Source of the DNA: Strigops habroptila
Taxonomy: Eukaryota > Chordata > Aves > Psittaciformes > Psittacidae
Assembly: GCF_004027225.2 (NCBI RefSeq)
Contig: NC_044282.2
Location: 58,750,852 to 58,814,851, forward strand
Reading direction: 5' to 3'
Length of the DNA stretch: 64,000 nt
Numbering within the stretch: the stretch's first letter is position 1; each line of letters opens with the position of its first letter. The notes under the pieces were generated by a model, which worked only from the letters and a program-made list of their open reading frames with translations, made no database searches and was not told where the DNA came from. This document shows, one piece after another, positions 1 to 14,266 of the stretch. The translations under genes and the position numbers were made by a program.

Positions 1-3000
1 GATCAAAAACCCACCATAATTTTCATCTGCCTAATCACCCAGCCACATGATTGCCAATTCAGGGTAAGGAAAAGGAATAGTGGAATTGCTTCTGGAGAAA
101 TTGCTCCTTCAACTAGTTGCATGGACATAGACTAGATTGATTTGTCTTTGTCATTAAACCATAGTCTTAAAAACAATTCAGAGTAGAGGTCTTTTCCATC
201 ACTCAGTCTTTCTATGAAAAAAAAACAACCCTTCAGGCAAATCAGAGTCAAGCCAACAGGAATAGTTTAAGCCAATATTGTGAGAACATTGTAAGCTCTC
301 CACTTTCCACAGGAGGAAATTCCGTCAGAGAGGAATGAGCCAAAAACATTTATTACTATATGGCTGGCCAAGATCCGTATTTACTAATAAGTCAGTATTA
401 AACCACCAGGCTGGCCCAGGAACCACATGATCATTAAGACTTTCATGGTACATTTGGAAAAAAATAGACCTATTAACTGAACTTTGTGCACCAAAATGCC
501 CATGCATGGCTATTGTTAAGAGCTCAGCTACCCATACCTAAGTTAGAATAAGTGTCTAATAGAGTAAGGATTGTTCTCTCTAAATATATATATACATATA
601 CGTGTGTATATATATATATGGATAGCAACAGGCCTACTCTTCAGAACAATTAGCTCATAATTAAAAATTTTGTTGTGGTCACAGTCAAGGGACACACCCC
701 TGGGATATGTGTCCATCACCTCATTTCTGTCCCGTTTCTAGGAGTCAGGCTCCTGGGCTCCTTATGTCTTGAGGACATTTTCATTCTCAAGTGTTCAGTG
801 GTAAACTTCAGATACAGGGATGGTTCCCCTTTGAGAATGTCTGCTGATCAAGGCAGTCCTGTGAAATGGAGTGTATTACCCACAAGACAGAGTACTAAGC
901 CTCTAGATTACATTTAGCAGCATTTATTTACTCAAATATCATGTAGTAACACTTTTTTTCTAACTCACGCCAAAGTTTTCTTTGCATGCCTATATCCATT
1001 CCTGGTCAAAATGATTGTGTTCACACCAAGCCTGATGCATGTGCAACTCTTCCAAAGGTCTTCTTGTGGATCCTCCATAAACCATGAATCTGATAGCATG
1101 TCAAGCATGGCATCCCTTGTTTCTTCAGCTGCTAGCACTGTAAAAACATGTTGTCCACTGCACAATGTAGCTTTATCTGATATATGTCCTGTAGACTGCC
1201 CTGGTTGTCTCAGCTTAACAACCGATTCATCAAGTCAACTCATTCTGGAAATGACGATATATAGCCTGGTGTTCAGGGAAGGCAGGAATAGTGATACCCT
1301 GTGACCCTATAAAGAGTAGCTGTACCTCATATTCTAAGTGAATAATCTTAGCCCAGGGCTTCTAGAGAGAAACATCATGTCCTTTCCCAAACAAGACTTG
1401 TGAGAGTGTCCCTCACTCCGGAAGGGTTATGGATGGCTGACTCTGATTAGCCAGAACATCCAGACCATGAGACCCCCCCCAGCACACCAAGTGGATAAAA
1501 GCTACCCTCCTCTTCAGATTTCTGTCCAGCTGCTGGTAATAATCCATGGTCAGATGGTTGGTTCCCATTCTCGGGGTCCATCCTATTCCCCATCAATTAT
1601 GTGCTCTGATTGTCTAACACAGATACGTTTCACAGGCAGCTGAGACAAAGCTCATGGCTTGTTACTGTCAAAGATGCATGGCCACCTTCCTGCTTCTCCT
1701 TCCCTTGCCTTTCGCTATGCTTATCCCCAGTTCCATCATTGTAATTCTTTCCTCCCATCAGCTTTTGATGCTGCTCACGCAATTGCACGGCAAGATGGTT
1801 CAGCTCACTAATCTAATGAGAACTGGTTTCTTTTTGGCCAGGTTATTTTTTAGCCTCTTGAGAGGCTTGAGTTGGCATCATCATGCCATGAGATGTGGAT
1901 AAAACTTGGCCTAAAGTGAGTGAGAGAGGAAACAGCTCCTAATCCTTTCAGTTGCAATGAAGAGTTAAATCAGCTCAAGATGCTGTTGAAATAATCCCTT
2001 AAACTATTCTGAAAATGTCTAGCTGAGATCACAAAGATGGTCTGTGACAGATTAGGGAGATGACTCTTCACTGCTCAAGCTCTAAGCTAAAAATTAAACC
2101 ACTGGTCTTCCTTTCTTTTTCATCATCTTAGTGCCTCTTCATGAGAGGTATTTGCCATTTTTGTAACTTTGCCCACACTGGACAAACTGTGCTGAGTTAA
2201 ACAAACAAACCTATTTTAATCCCACCATTAGAAACATATGAGGCTCCCCAGTATAAACACTGAAATGGATTCAGCAATGTTGCTCAGCATGACTGGAGAT
2301 GGGATGTACCATGAGAAATGGTTTCCCATTTGATAGTCTGCTGTTTTTCCACAGTAAACCAAGCTAGAAATTGGTTAGTGGTGCATAATAATTCTTATAC
2401 TGGGGCAGGATGGGGACAAAGCCCATGGCAATACCTGAAAACAGAGGCCCTTTTCCTGAGTCGTTGTCCTCATTTACCCAGATCTTTAATGTGGGTGAGC
2501 TGGTGGGAACATGCACCAGGGAGTTTGCAGTAACCTAATTAAGTCTGCAGTGCTGTATTTAGCCAGATTCGGCAACTTTAGTGCAGAAAAAGCCATAAAA
2601 TCTTGAAAGAGCTTGAAAAGTAAGTTGTGAGTCTCCTCACATTGCATGTTATTAACAACATCACTACATATGCATTAGCTATTCGGGAATGTGAGAGCCC
2701 TGTGCTCTGCCATGAACTTTAGCATGGGCAGCTTCACTTTGATAAACCTAGCACAAATGACAATAGCGGCCATTTAGGGCTAGGTATTTTGCTTACAGGG
2801 AAAGAATTTAATCTTACAGTTTAGGCCTGGGGATTTCTTATTTCACTTTCTTCACATCTCCAATGGTTTGGGGCAAAATATCTAAGTTCAGCTACTCATA
2901 TAGGCGATTGCCTGGACTCCAGTGATTTTGCTGGGAGACGAAGGTCTTCTTGTTTCCAGACCTCAGCTGCCTTAACTCCCCAAACATAAAGCTAGACATA

Positions 3001-6000
3001 ATGGTGTTTTCTACCTCCCTGGGCTGTTTGAAGAAAAAATCCTGAACAGACTGAGGTGCTTACATGCTTAGTAAAGACATACAAGCCCCTAAGATAGGCA
3101 ACTAGTATAAAATGTCAATGTACATATGTTTCATTTCTACAGCCTTGCAGGCATTTGCACCTGCACAAAATGAGTGCCAAATAAAAATAAAACTCAGAGT
3201 AATATCATTTGTGTACATGTTTTACAAAGACGAATGACTGCACAAGCTGCGAGGCACTGACAGTTGAAAATATAAGCACATCTCAATATCCAGGAGCCCC
3301 ATGTTTCCAAACATTGATTATAAACAGATCTGAAGACTCAGCCCAAAATAAAGAAGATTTGCTTTTTCCTCATAGGTAAATGTTTTTCTTAAGGGGGATG
3401 TGAACAAAAACTTAATTTTATTTTGCTAATTACTTTTGAGAATATGCAGGCTTCTGTGTCCCTTTTTACAATATATCTTCATGGTAGCTACTCTTCCATT
3501 AATTATCCCAATAGGTATAACTATTCTCAACATAATAGCATCATATTCTGGTGCAATTTTTTTTTTTTTTTTTTTGTTATTTATGAGTGAGAAAAGAGAA
3601 AACCCTGAGAAAAGTTACGTTATTGCGTCTTCTATAACTAGTGCCCCCTCTTGTGGTACTTTGGCAGCAATACCAAACCCCAAAACCTGTTTTCTGTTAA
3701 AATGAGAAAAATTCAGGGTATAATATAAGTTCGTTTCAGAGATATAGTAAGAGAGATGAAATTATATTAGATGCATAATCAAGAGGAGATCTGTCAGCTC
3801 TCAATATTAAACAAAAGAACAATATTAGGAGCACATGGTAGAAAGGATGTAGCAAAAATATAACGTGGCTAGCTGCTAAAATTATTACCCTTCCTTTCTG
3901 AACTGGACTTCTCAGCCATGAACAGCTAGCTGACATTTTAGTTACAACCTTTCTGAATGCACGGTTCATTTGAGCATCCTGTTTTTCCTGTCTGTCTGTA
4001 TTTTCTTTCTTATCTCTCCTGACCATCTTTCATTTTTCTTAATTTCTGTTTCACCTGTAGCATTAGTTCTGCAGTTTCTCTGTTCTCCAACTATTTTTTT
4101 TTCCTTGTTATTATCTCTGCTAGCCATGCAGACACCTCAGGTCCCAAACAATGTCCTTTTTTTTTTTTTTTTTTGCCTTGTTTACCATCCCAGCTCGGCT
4201 TTTCATAATCACTTTTTAAAGACTCGCTGCTGATGCAGCACTGGTTTTCTTTTCAGATTAATTGTATCTGTGCTTGCAGGAGAAGGAGGAAAAATAACCC
4301 CAAAATGACCATTTTGAGCAGCAACTAGCAGCGACTTCATGGAGAAGTTTTAAGCCAGTAGATGTATCTTGTTCTACAGGGATCTCTGTCAACTTCTCTT
4401 TTTATGCATTTAATGTTCTTCCCTAGTGATAGCCTAAGGGTGCTTTCACTAAACAATTAATGTAAGGCATCTCCTGGGAACCTAATGGGTATTTTGCAAT
4501 AAGTTCACTTCCAGTGAATTGTATAATGTGATATTTTGACAATGGATATAGTAAGGTTCTTGAAAGGTAAAGTTTTCTCCAAAGAAGCTATAAAATATCT
4601 AACAGAACTTCTGATAGCATTATGTGGGGTGGGATGGGATACCATAGAGAGTGGGTCAGAAGGAGTAGGTAATTTAACAGAGTGTTATGTGCTGTTGTAC
4701 AGTATGTTCTTTAATTTTAGTGTCATCCTGTAATAATGTTCACTTTCACTAATACAATGTACAAGTCGTAATCTATTAGCGAAAATAAAATTTGCAGTGA
4801 CATTTGATATGAAAGCCGCTAGCAATGAAGGATGTAGTACTGCAAGTGATATTTGTATTATGTTAATAAAAAATGATATTAACATATGAAACTAATACTA
4901 GGCAAGGAAAAGTGTTTAATATTAAGGCTTGAAATGCAGAAAGTAACATGAAATCTCCAATCTGGTCTGATAGTGTTGTGTTCAGAATTGCACTCACAGG
5001 GAAGACTGTAGGGAGTAAGTTTTTTGAAAGGTAATTTCTAATTGTTATTAAAAATAATTCCAGGAGTTATCACAACAGTAATTTAGTATATTAATCTAGC
5101 CATTTTATTATAGAAGGTGTCATTTTAAATAGAAAAGATTATTGGACATGCAATCAGAATTGGATATTTCCCTACTAGAATTATTCTCACTGCTTAATCT
5201 AAATAAAACTAAAACTTCAAAGATGTGGTGTAGGATTTTGTGGCATTTGTCTGTAACGTGACAGCTTGCAAACTGCAAAAGACATACAGCAGTTTAGAAA
5301 TGTGTGTGTGTGACATTTTTACAGACACAAACTTCTATAGGGTACAGCATGATATGATTTCACAAAAAAATAAGTTGCATGTAGGAATGTGCATAAAATC
5401 AGCTTTGCTGCTTCTAATTACTCACTTGAAGAATGGGTTGGGAGGTAGTTTTATTAGTGTGCTTTTTTCTAAGAGAAAAGTATTATAGTAGAACTGATAA
5501 ATTTGTGTCTATGATACATTTCTATCAGACAAACACACACATGCATATAACCAGAAAAATAGAATGAAAAGGGGATAGATTTGAAAAGCAAATGGAACAT
5601 TTTTTACGTTGTTCCAAATGTTATTCCAGAAAGCAAAATTAAACTTTTCATTGTTCTCGAGCACAAAATAATGAATGTCCTAGAAACAGTGAAACTACAA
5701 ACAACAAAGCAAAAGGAAAAAAGTTCTCTTAAAGCAGTTAACTAATTTAAACCAATTTTATAGATTGTACCTTTCCTTTTGCTAATAAATTTAAAAATAA
5801 GAATTATTGATCAAGGTGCACTGTATTTACTGTTTCACCACAGATTTTCAGTTGTGATGTACTGTTGATTTTATAGTTAATCATACTCAGAATGAAGTCT
5901 ATGCAATATCTAACATCAATAGTATACAAAAAATGGCTCTACAAGTGCTTTATTTCACAGGGTGGTGTCTGCTTTTCTCAAGCTTTATGGTAAAATTAAG

Positions 6001-9000
6001 CTCGTTATCATATTCTGTAAATTTTTTTCAAATATGGAAAATGATATGTTAAGATTTAACAAGGGTATTTCTAAGCAATGAAAGCATGCAGGTTCTCTTA
6101 TCTTTTAAAAAGAGCTATTGCCATTAAAACCAACTGCAATTCCAATTTTTAACATTCATTCCATTAAAATGCAATAAAACAGAGCTTACATAGGTATAAT
6201 TTTTTGCTTAACTAAGTTTTCAAAATCAGAGAGTAAATCATAGTCTTACAGCAATCCTCATACCAATCAGCTTTTAAAGCTAATTTGAATTATTGATAAA
6301 CCAATTTAGGGTCAAAATAACAGTAAACAAAACAACAAAAAATGCAGCAAGGGAAAATAACTGCAAAGGCTTTTTCGTGAGCTAGGTACATGGTTATTAA
6401 AGTAGTACCTTTATGGCAATAATTTATGTTCAATAAGGATTTGCAAATAGTGAACTTTAACAGATGAAACTATAAATAAACAGACATTACTTTCTACTAA
6501 AAATGTCAGATTCTCTGCTAATGGAAACTGGTGTAGTTTTGTTAACATTGCAGAACTCTGCTGATTTACACATACCAAGAAATTTGTCCCTTTTGTCTTA
6601 AAAGACACTTCTATTTGCAGGGCAGAATACAGCAGGGTTGTCCCTTGCAATACAACCATTTCTCAGGATGTATTTGCAGGCTGATTTATCAGTTTAGCAT
6701 TGCAACGCATTGCTTTAATGTTCAGAGAGATGGCTGCAGGATTAGTCTATGTGCCAAACACAAGCATAAAGAACAGTTTATACCCAGAGCCTTAAACCTG
6801 TGTATATACATCCAACTTCAGCCTCTGGTACTTAATGATCTACTCAGGATTGCACATGAACACAGCATTTGCAACCTTATGTTACAACAGATCCTCAGAT
6901 GCTTACTTTTATAGAGGCAGAACGTAATCACAGTTAATCAGAGTAAATATGGAGTGTCTTAACTGAGGTATGTAGGCTTGCTCAGGATTCATATCTGACT
7001 ATTTCAGCTGGCATCTGGCCTTTGGGGGTCTATATTTCAGTGCAGACTACCTAGCAATATGGGGCTTGCTGTTCAGAAAGTATTTAACTGCAGAGAGATA
7101 ACAGAGACTTTTGTGCTTAAAATTATCTTCTTGAACTTATTTTAAAATCATCACTCATTATTCTTTCTTCTTCCTTCCTTCTTTATTCTCTAGCAAGTGC
7201 TAGAGCCAAAATAGAGCCAAGCTGGACTTCAGGCCTATTGCAGTCCACACCTACCATCCTTTGGGATGGTTGACTAAACATCTTCTTCATGGCTGTTCCC
7301 TGGAGCATTCCCAGCTTCATTTTGTTTGTGTTTCAATGGGTCTTTATTCCATCTCTCAGAAACTAGGTTGAAAAATACCCTCATTTACTTACAAATCTAA
7401 CAACTGGAGACTCACTTTACTGAGAGGATTCAAGAGTAAACTTCACATCTGTCTAGAGAACACTCGAAGATGTCAGTAAAGATGAATGAGTAAGTGGGTG
7501 CAGGGTGTAGCACAGAAAACACTCCCCTATGACTGATGTTGTAGGATAACTCCTGGATGGGAACCACTTCAGTGGGGCTGGAAAGACTCCAAGCAAGAAG
7601 GGGCACAGCTATTACTCTGAGTGTTCCAAGAAGAAGAAAACCTGGATTCTGGTCTGGATACCATCTGTACCTTGTCAGTCAGCCTTTTTTTATTATACTC
7701 ATCAAAGCTTGATAAGTGGGGATCAAAATTATCAGGTATGGCTTTTTGGTTTTTTTTTTTCCTTTGATTTGTTTTGTTTTGTTTTTGAGGGAAAGTTGTT
7801 TTGTTGGGGATCATATGACTAAGAATTTTGCAAACTTTCAATTTCAATTCTAGAGTGTATCTGCTTCTTGTTGGCTAACTAAAAGATGTGGCCATTAAAT
7901 ATAAATAAATAAATAAATACAAACAAGGCCCTTCACTAAGAGTGTCTTGCTTTTCCTCTAACTTTTTGGACAGAAGTTACACTTTCTATGGAAAGTACTG
8001 TTATTGTCTTGCTTATGATAATAATGGTCTTATGTTATTCCTTTACTACACAATGGAGTTAGAGATACTGCTATACAATGCTTTTCTTGCTTTTGCAGGA
8101 AGCTGAACACTGTATGTGAAATATTACATTTAATTGCCAAGTTAAACAAAAACAAGCTAGCAGATATTCAAACCAAACCTATGATCCATGCTGTCCATTT
8201 TTATCCACAATTAGGTACTTGAAAGAATAAAAAGCATTACTAGAATTAAAATAAAAAAATACATTGCTGCAGTTCATAAATAACAGGAAGAATGCTACAA
8301 ATCGGCTGCCAATATTATTTCCTTTTTTTCCATTACATTGGAAAAATAAAAAAAAAAACCCTTGCAGATGAAATTTCTGCTTACTAAGCACTTTATCCAT
8401 CTGTGATTTATTTTTAAGGCAGATTAACTACTCTCTCCATTAAAAACACTGCAGATTCCTCAGTGTTACTGACTGCAAGTTGCCCTTTTTGAGGCAACAG
8501 CATCACTTGGAAGAATGTACTGGGAAGCTATTTTCTGATCGTATGAGATGGGAATTTTTGGAGCTAGCTACTTCCTATTAGGACTGGTACCTCTGATGTT
8601 TGTCTTGTCATAATGTGGCATGAATATTTGATCTAGTGTGATAGCGCTCAGTAAATATGTGGTTCTTGACTGTAAAACTAGTTAAAAGAAGTTTGAATTT
8701 ATATATTAATAATTATTAATGCCTTTATTAATTTGCTAATAAGGAAAGGTATGGATAAGCAGCATTCAAAATTACTGGACCATTACCAAACAATAGGTGC
8801 TAGAGAGAATACGAAAAGCAATGAGAAAATGGAACACAGGTTTTTCTAGCTAAGACCTGAAAATGTACTGTTATGCAGTGTGTTTTTCCAAAAACACCTT
8901 TCTCAAGCTTGTGGCAATAAAAGCCTTCATGCTTTAATGGAAAATGTAAATCTTAATGCATTCCTAACTGAGCTGCTTTATAACTGTTTCCTTTTCCTTT

Positions 9001-10071
9001 TGAACTAATTGAAGACTTTTTGAGTTTCCAGAGGGAAACATCCCACTTTAGGTTTAACCAAGGCATCAGATCACTTCGTTGAAACACAGGAAGAATAATT
9101 CAAACACCTTGGCTGAATCAGGCAGCACAGAAACAGCCTGGGTCTCCCCTGTCCCAGAAGAGTGCCTTAGCCCTGGGCTATTGGCTGTTCTCCAGCATGC
9201 CTATAGCTGGACAGAAATTCTCTCTTGGACCTCAGAAACCTTTCCCAAAGCAAGATGTGTTGACAAAGTTATTTTCCTAGAACATATTTTTGTTATTGAC
9301 AAATCGCCATTTTATAAATAGCTGTTTAAACTAGCTCTGCTATCCACTGTGCCTCCAGCTAAGTGTATATATATGTTTTTCCAAACTGTGACTAAAAATG
9401 ATGGCAGGCAGGGCCCTGGTAGTGATGTCTCTCCACTGTGAGTGATCTCATTGCCTTTAATGGTGCATGTAAATTTTCATATGACCAAAGGCTTAATGAG
9501 TTATGACTTACACTTTCCAAGTAAAAGTCCATCCTGTGACAGGTCCAGTTGCCCTAGCTCCTAGGCTAATAGCAAACACTCTAAGGGTGGTGTCAACAAA
9601 GGCTAACGTTAGCCTACAGCACTTGGTTCTGTTGGGTCAGAGGAGAGAAATACATTCTTCTGGAAGGAGCTCTCCTTAATCGCTCCCTGAAGGAGCCTGT
9701 CTCTCCGTCTTTTCCCTGACTATTAGGCAGCTCAGATACTCACTTCTTCAGGCCAAAATTAGCCTTTGTGAATTCTCTCATGCAGATCTGTTTAGATGCA
9801 CACACATACATGAACAGAAATGGTTTACTACCTAAAGCCTTGAGAACATCAAACTACTCTGCTTTGCTCCACCTTTAATACCACCATTGTCCTCCAAAAA
9901 AAACTTTACTAGTGACAATGTAAAGGCAAAGGTTAGCAGGTCCCACTGGCTACTACTTAATCAAGATCACTTTGGCCAAGTCACTTGGGTTGTCTTGCAA
10001 AAGACACATCCAATTTGAAACAAAGTGATGGAAAAAAAAAAAAGAGGTTTGGGACGATTTAGTGGCAATAC
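1..10071. other. Intergenic, no gene seen
   Basis: AT-rich unique-looking sequence with short homopolymers (T run at about 3559, AAAT repeats near 7900). No CR1, LTR, RNA gene or convincing coding exon was recognised. All open frames are under 100 codons and show no family resemblance. Confidence 0.7.
583..620. repeat. TA-rich microsatellite
   Basis: Alternating TATA with a short CGTGTGTA interruption. Confidence 0.85.
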
Positions 10072-10302
10072 AATCATTGAATGGGTTGGGGTGAAAGGGA
10101 ACTTAAAGATCATCTAGTTCCAACGCCCCTGCCATGGGCAGGGACACCTTCCACCAGATCAGGTTGCTCCAAGCCTTGTCCAGCCTTGCCTTGAACACTG
10201 CCAGGAATAGGGCAGCCACAGCTTCTCTGGGAAACCTGTGCCAGGGCCTCAGCACCCTCACAGGGAAGAATTTTTTTCCTAGTATCTAATCTAAATCTAC
10301 CA
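10072..10302 (-). mobile_element. CR1 3'-end fragment
   Basis: Antisense CR1 beginning with its 3' terminus (AATCATTGAATGGG), then AAGATCATCTAGTTCCAAC, GCCATGGGCAGGGACACC and the C-terminal coding block. Typical 5'-truncated copy. The right limit is approximate. Confidence 0.88.
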
Positions 10303-11639
10303 GTCCACCTAACCGAATTACTGTGAAGTTGGCTGTGAGCTGTGAGCACTTTGAATGCCTGAATGTAGCAGCTCCACTGAAAATGTTTAGCACACACAAG
10401 AGTCAGCCAATATACAACTGGAACAAAAGACATAAACTTTAGGTCAGAACCCACAATGCATACTTTGCTTCACATTTCTGGTAAAATGCCATCTTTATTT
10501 GGGTAGCTGTGTGGGACTAGGATTCTGCCTGGTTAGTCCTTACACATCCATCCCTCCCACATAAGGAAACAAATAAAATATCTTCTCTGAAATAACACCA
10601 AAAAAGATTTCAAATTAAACTCCCCTAGGTCTCCAGAAGAATGACTTATCCCTCCTCTTCCTTCTTTACAAAGCCAGTGGCCAAATCACAAATGTACTTC
10701 ATCAGTAAATTAAGTGTGTACCTCCAAATCTCCCTTACAAGAAGAGTTTGGGAACTTTTCGGATTCATCTTCAATTAGTCTGTATGACAGAAATCAGCCA
10801 CAGGAACCACTGGAAATGATAAAAAAAGCAGGTTTGGATGGTATTTTCTCCTTGATTTCTCATCTTTGGCCATTTATATAACACGTTCTCAGGAGCTGCC
10901 TTTTGCTCTGCTACCCTAATACTTGATTTTTATATATTTTTCTTAATCATTCACTGGAAAAAAAAAAAATTCATATCTTAAATTTTTTTCATCTTCAGTT
11001 GCCAAGATGATAATGTATCTTGCAGCAAAACTTTGTCTTCTTTCATTGTTGTATAACCTAATAATACAGCAAGAACCAGACTGATGACTCAGGTGATGTT
11101 AATAAAGATCTTTTGCAGGAGTTACTGATCAAATGTGGGATCTGATTCTACACCTTGATTGATTAAATTATGAAAATATATCTCAAATCCTACAAATAAG
11201 GTTCTTATCCCTCTGATGGCTGCTTTGTGAGAAATGACCCAAAATAAGACGTATTTTCTAAAGGCTTAAAATAAATCTGACTAATGTCTTTGACAAAGAT
11301 AGAATGCTCACTATATCCCAAAAATAACATACAAACAAACTATTCCATTATATGTTCAACCTTGTATAGTGAAGAACCCCACTAAATCTGCTCCAGAAAA
11401 AATATATATAGACAGGCAGGTAGCTAGATAACATACTTAGAAGTAAAGATAATTTTTCCATCTGTCAACCCCATGTACTCAGTATTAGGATGCAAAACTA
11501 AGCCTATGCTCTTTCCATCTCATGCATCACCACAAGTGACATCATAGTTTCTGAAACTGCAATTGCTGACTGAAGTCAGCTGGCAGCTTGCCACTAGCTT
11601 TGTTAGAAATTGGATTAACCGTATTTAACAGTGCAGTTC

Positions 11640-11743
11640 GTGACACAAGTGCTGGCCTGCAGAAGTAAGGCATTCAGCAATCAGGAGGTTTGGTCAGAAA
11701 AATAAGAAGAGGCCTAAAAGGTTTCCATCATAACCTAATCAAT
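11640..11743 (+). repeat. Left arm of a 104-bp inverted repeat
   Basis: Starts GTGACACAAGTGCTGGCC and ends TAACCTAATCAAT. Its reverse complement recurs at 13056-13159 with about three mismatches. No other copy was noticed in the window. Confidence 0.93.
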
Positions 11744-13055
11744 TCCTGACCAGGACTGTGATTCATGAAAGGGAGACCAGTTCTCCTACCTCACTTGCTC
11801 TCCCAGGGATATGTCCCTGCAGCACTAAGAAAATGGCCAGTTACATGTGGTATCTAACAGGCAGAAAAACTCTTTTTGAAACTAGTAAGGTGTCTTTTTC
11901 CCTTCCTCTCACAAGTACAAACTCATGTTCACCTTCATTATTAGCTTCGCTTTACTCTGAGAGAACTCTGCAAAGCGTAGCAGGTAACCAGGGTGCCAAC
12001 AGCTGCCACCAAGGAGATGGAACTGGCTTGCCTGAAACCCATGTCTCAACTTCCTCCCCTGAATCTGCAGGGATGATATTGCTGTCATTATTCCTCCTAG
12101 TGATCACTCCTCTTGTTTGCATCTATGACAACATGACAGTTGAGGGGACTAAAGACATGAGTCAGCTTGTGGTTAAACCAGTTTATTGCTTCCTAGATAG
12201 ACAGGGAACTGACTGTATCAGTCATGCTACACACATGGCCTTGTGCACAACACAGGAAAATTTTCTGTAAAAATCATGTTGTGAAATCTGAAATGCTAAT
12301 TAAAAAGAAAATAAAGTTATGATAATTTTGCATCCACTGTGGTAATCCCATGCACATAAGCCACTTGTCACAGAATGCATAGATGCATCTTTTTCAGCAG
12401 TCTTTTTCAGCAGTCTGTGCAATACTTTACAATGTCGTTAGTGACTGATTCGCAGCATTGAGGGTTGAAGGATGCAGTTAATGGATTTAGGGAAAAATCC
12501 CAAGATCCTCTAATTAAATTGTGAGCCTGTAAAGGTTGGAGTATTTCTTGTCCACTTCCCAAAGCTGCTGTGTCATACAACAGCCTTCTTCAATGCACAT
12601 ACATGTTCTGAGTACAAAATTATGTGGCACAAATGAAACTGAAACACAAAGGGCAGATCAAAGCATAATGAAATTAACTTCAGATTAAATATTCCCAGGG
12701 ATATATGACTCACAAATGTGCCTGATTCAGTATGAATACTGAACTCCAAGGAGGTAGGTATTCCATAGTAAGTGCGATTTCTGGAGGTCATGAATCTCTC
12801 AGCGCCTACAAAAGCAAAGTAGAAGGCTAGCTTTGTCTTAATAACTGATTTTTAGATTCCCAGAATTAAGGTGACTCTGATGATTGAAGATTTATTCTTT
12901 ATGAAAGCTTTATGAATGTTAGTTCTGCTATATAAACACATAAAGTAAATAAATAAACAAATACAGAAGCCCAACCTTGAAGGACCACATTTTTTTGTTC
13001 TTTCACTGCTGCCTTGTCCTCATGTTTATATATCAGTTTAAAACTGTTCTATTTC
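11744..13055. other. Sequence enclosed by the inverted arms
   Basis: About 1.3 kb of AT-rich DNA. It contains a 170-codon open frame (11758-12270) with no recognisable domain, and a short direct repeat TTTTTCAGCAGTC near 12390-12415. No transposase motif is seen. If the arms are transposon ends this would be a non-autonomous element. Confidence 0.5.
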
Positions 13056-13159
13056 ATTGATTAGGTTATGATGGCAACTTTTTAGGCCTCTTCTTACTTT
13101 TCTGACCAAACCTCCTGATTGCTGAATGCCTTACTTCTGCAGGCCAGCACTTGTGTCAC
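13056..13159 (-). repeat. Right arm of the 104-bp inverted repeat
   Basis: Reverse-complement copy of 11640-11743, about 97% identical by eye, ending CAGCACTTGTGTCAC. The outer flanks (GCAGTTC on the left, ATATATTTC on the right) show no clear target-site duplication. Confidence 0.93.
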
Positions 13160-13570
13160 ATATATTTCTCTGGGGAGAAAGATAGACTTTTAGTCTGTTT
13201 GTTTAAGAAAAAAAAAAGACTTAACATGAAGACACTGTCTACGAATATGTCATTGTCCTTTTTCCCTCTCCCAATAACTTTTAACCATCAGCCAATCTCA
13301 GTGAAAAGCTTGGTATCCATCTACATATCTCAAAGATGTTAAACCCAATAAGTTTATTTATTAGTAATAATAATAGTTTGTTATTAAACTATGAGTGACT
13401 CTACTCCACAATAAGATCCAAACAAGGCTACTTTGTTATTAAACAACAGAGAATCCAACCAGAGGCTTTCATTCTTTAGTTTGGCACTTGGTTAAACTCT
13501 TCATTTTGCATGTCTAGGGAACTCTGCAGAATAGGTAATACTACATTATTACTAATGGGGGTTTTAAGGC

Positions 13571-13583
13571 GGGGGGGGGGGGA
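13571..13583. repeat. G homopolymer
   Basis: Run of about 13 G on the + strand in otherwise AT-rich DNA. Confidence 0.85.
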
Positions 13584-14060
13584 TGGTAATAAAGTGTCCA
13601 TTATCTACTTCATCATTAGCTGAAGGAACTGAGGGATCTCGAAGTTGTGTTTGTCACATATTTGCTGAAAGCAGCTATATAAAACGTTTGGATTCTGTTT
13701 TAAAGGGTTTTGCTTATCATGTGCTCCACAAGGTGTAACCTGATGTCCTGAAAGCTACACAAGACAAATAATAAATGACAGTGATATGCAGCTTTGATAC
13801 ACCTTTTAGCTTTTCAGCTTGAAAAATCCTATCTTACACTTACCCATTTCTGCTTCGTTATATATACAGAATCTGTAATAAGGGACAGTTGACAACAGGA
13901 GAAGAACGAGTGTACTTTTTGAGTTTTAACATTAGACCTATCTGACATAGTGTAATAGCTACTTTAAAATCCTTATTGTAAAAGCAAATCTAGCTGCACT
14001 GAGCATGGTGTTTCAGAGAGAAAGACAAGGAGAAAAGAACGACAAAAGGGCAAGCTGACA

Positions 14061-14154
14061 GTAAAGAGAGGAGAGAGGGAGGGAGGGAGGGAAAGAAGGA
14101 GGGAGGGAAAGAAGGAAGGAGGGAAGGAAGAAATCTAGAAGGAAGAGAGGAAGT
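14061..14154. repeat. GGGA/GGAA purine microsatellite
   Basis: Nearly pure purine tract made of GGGA, GAAA and GGAA tetramers. Confidence 0.92.
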
Positions 14155-14200
14155 CTATATTTTTTGAAATTACTTGAATGATATATTTTTCAACATGACT

Positions 14201-14266
14201 TGGGTGTTGGACTAGACAATCTTTAAAGGTCCCTTCTATTCCAAACCATTCTGTAATTCTGTGATT
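14201..14266 (+). mobile_element. CR1 3'-end remnant
   Basis: Sense 3'-UTR remnant of about 65 bp: TGGACTAGACAATCTTTAAA, GGTCCCTTCTATTCCAAACC and a diverged terminus AATTCTGTGAT. Confidence 0.8.

Noticed and set aside
11758..12270. 170-codon open frame within the inverted-arm unit
   Set aside because: No recognisable domain, no splice-supported context, and composition is like the surrounding non-coding DNA. Kept only as part of the unit description.
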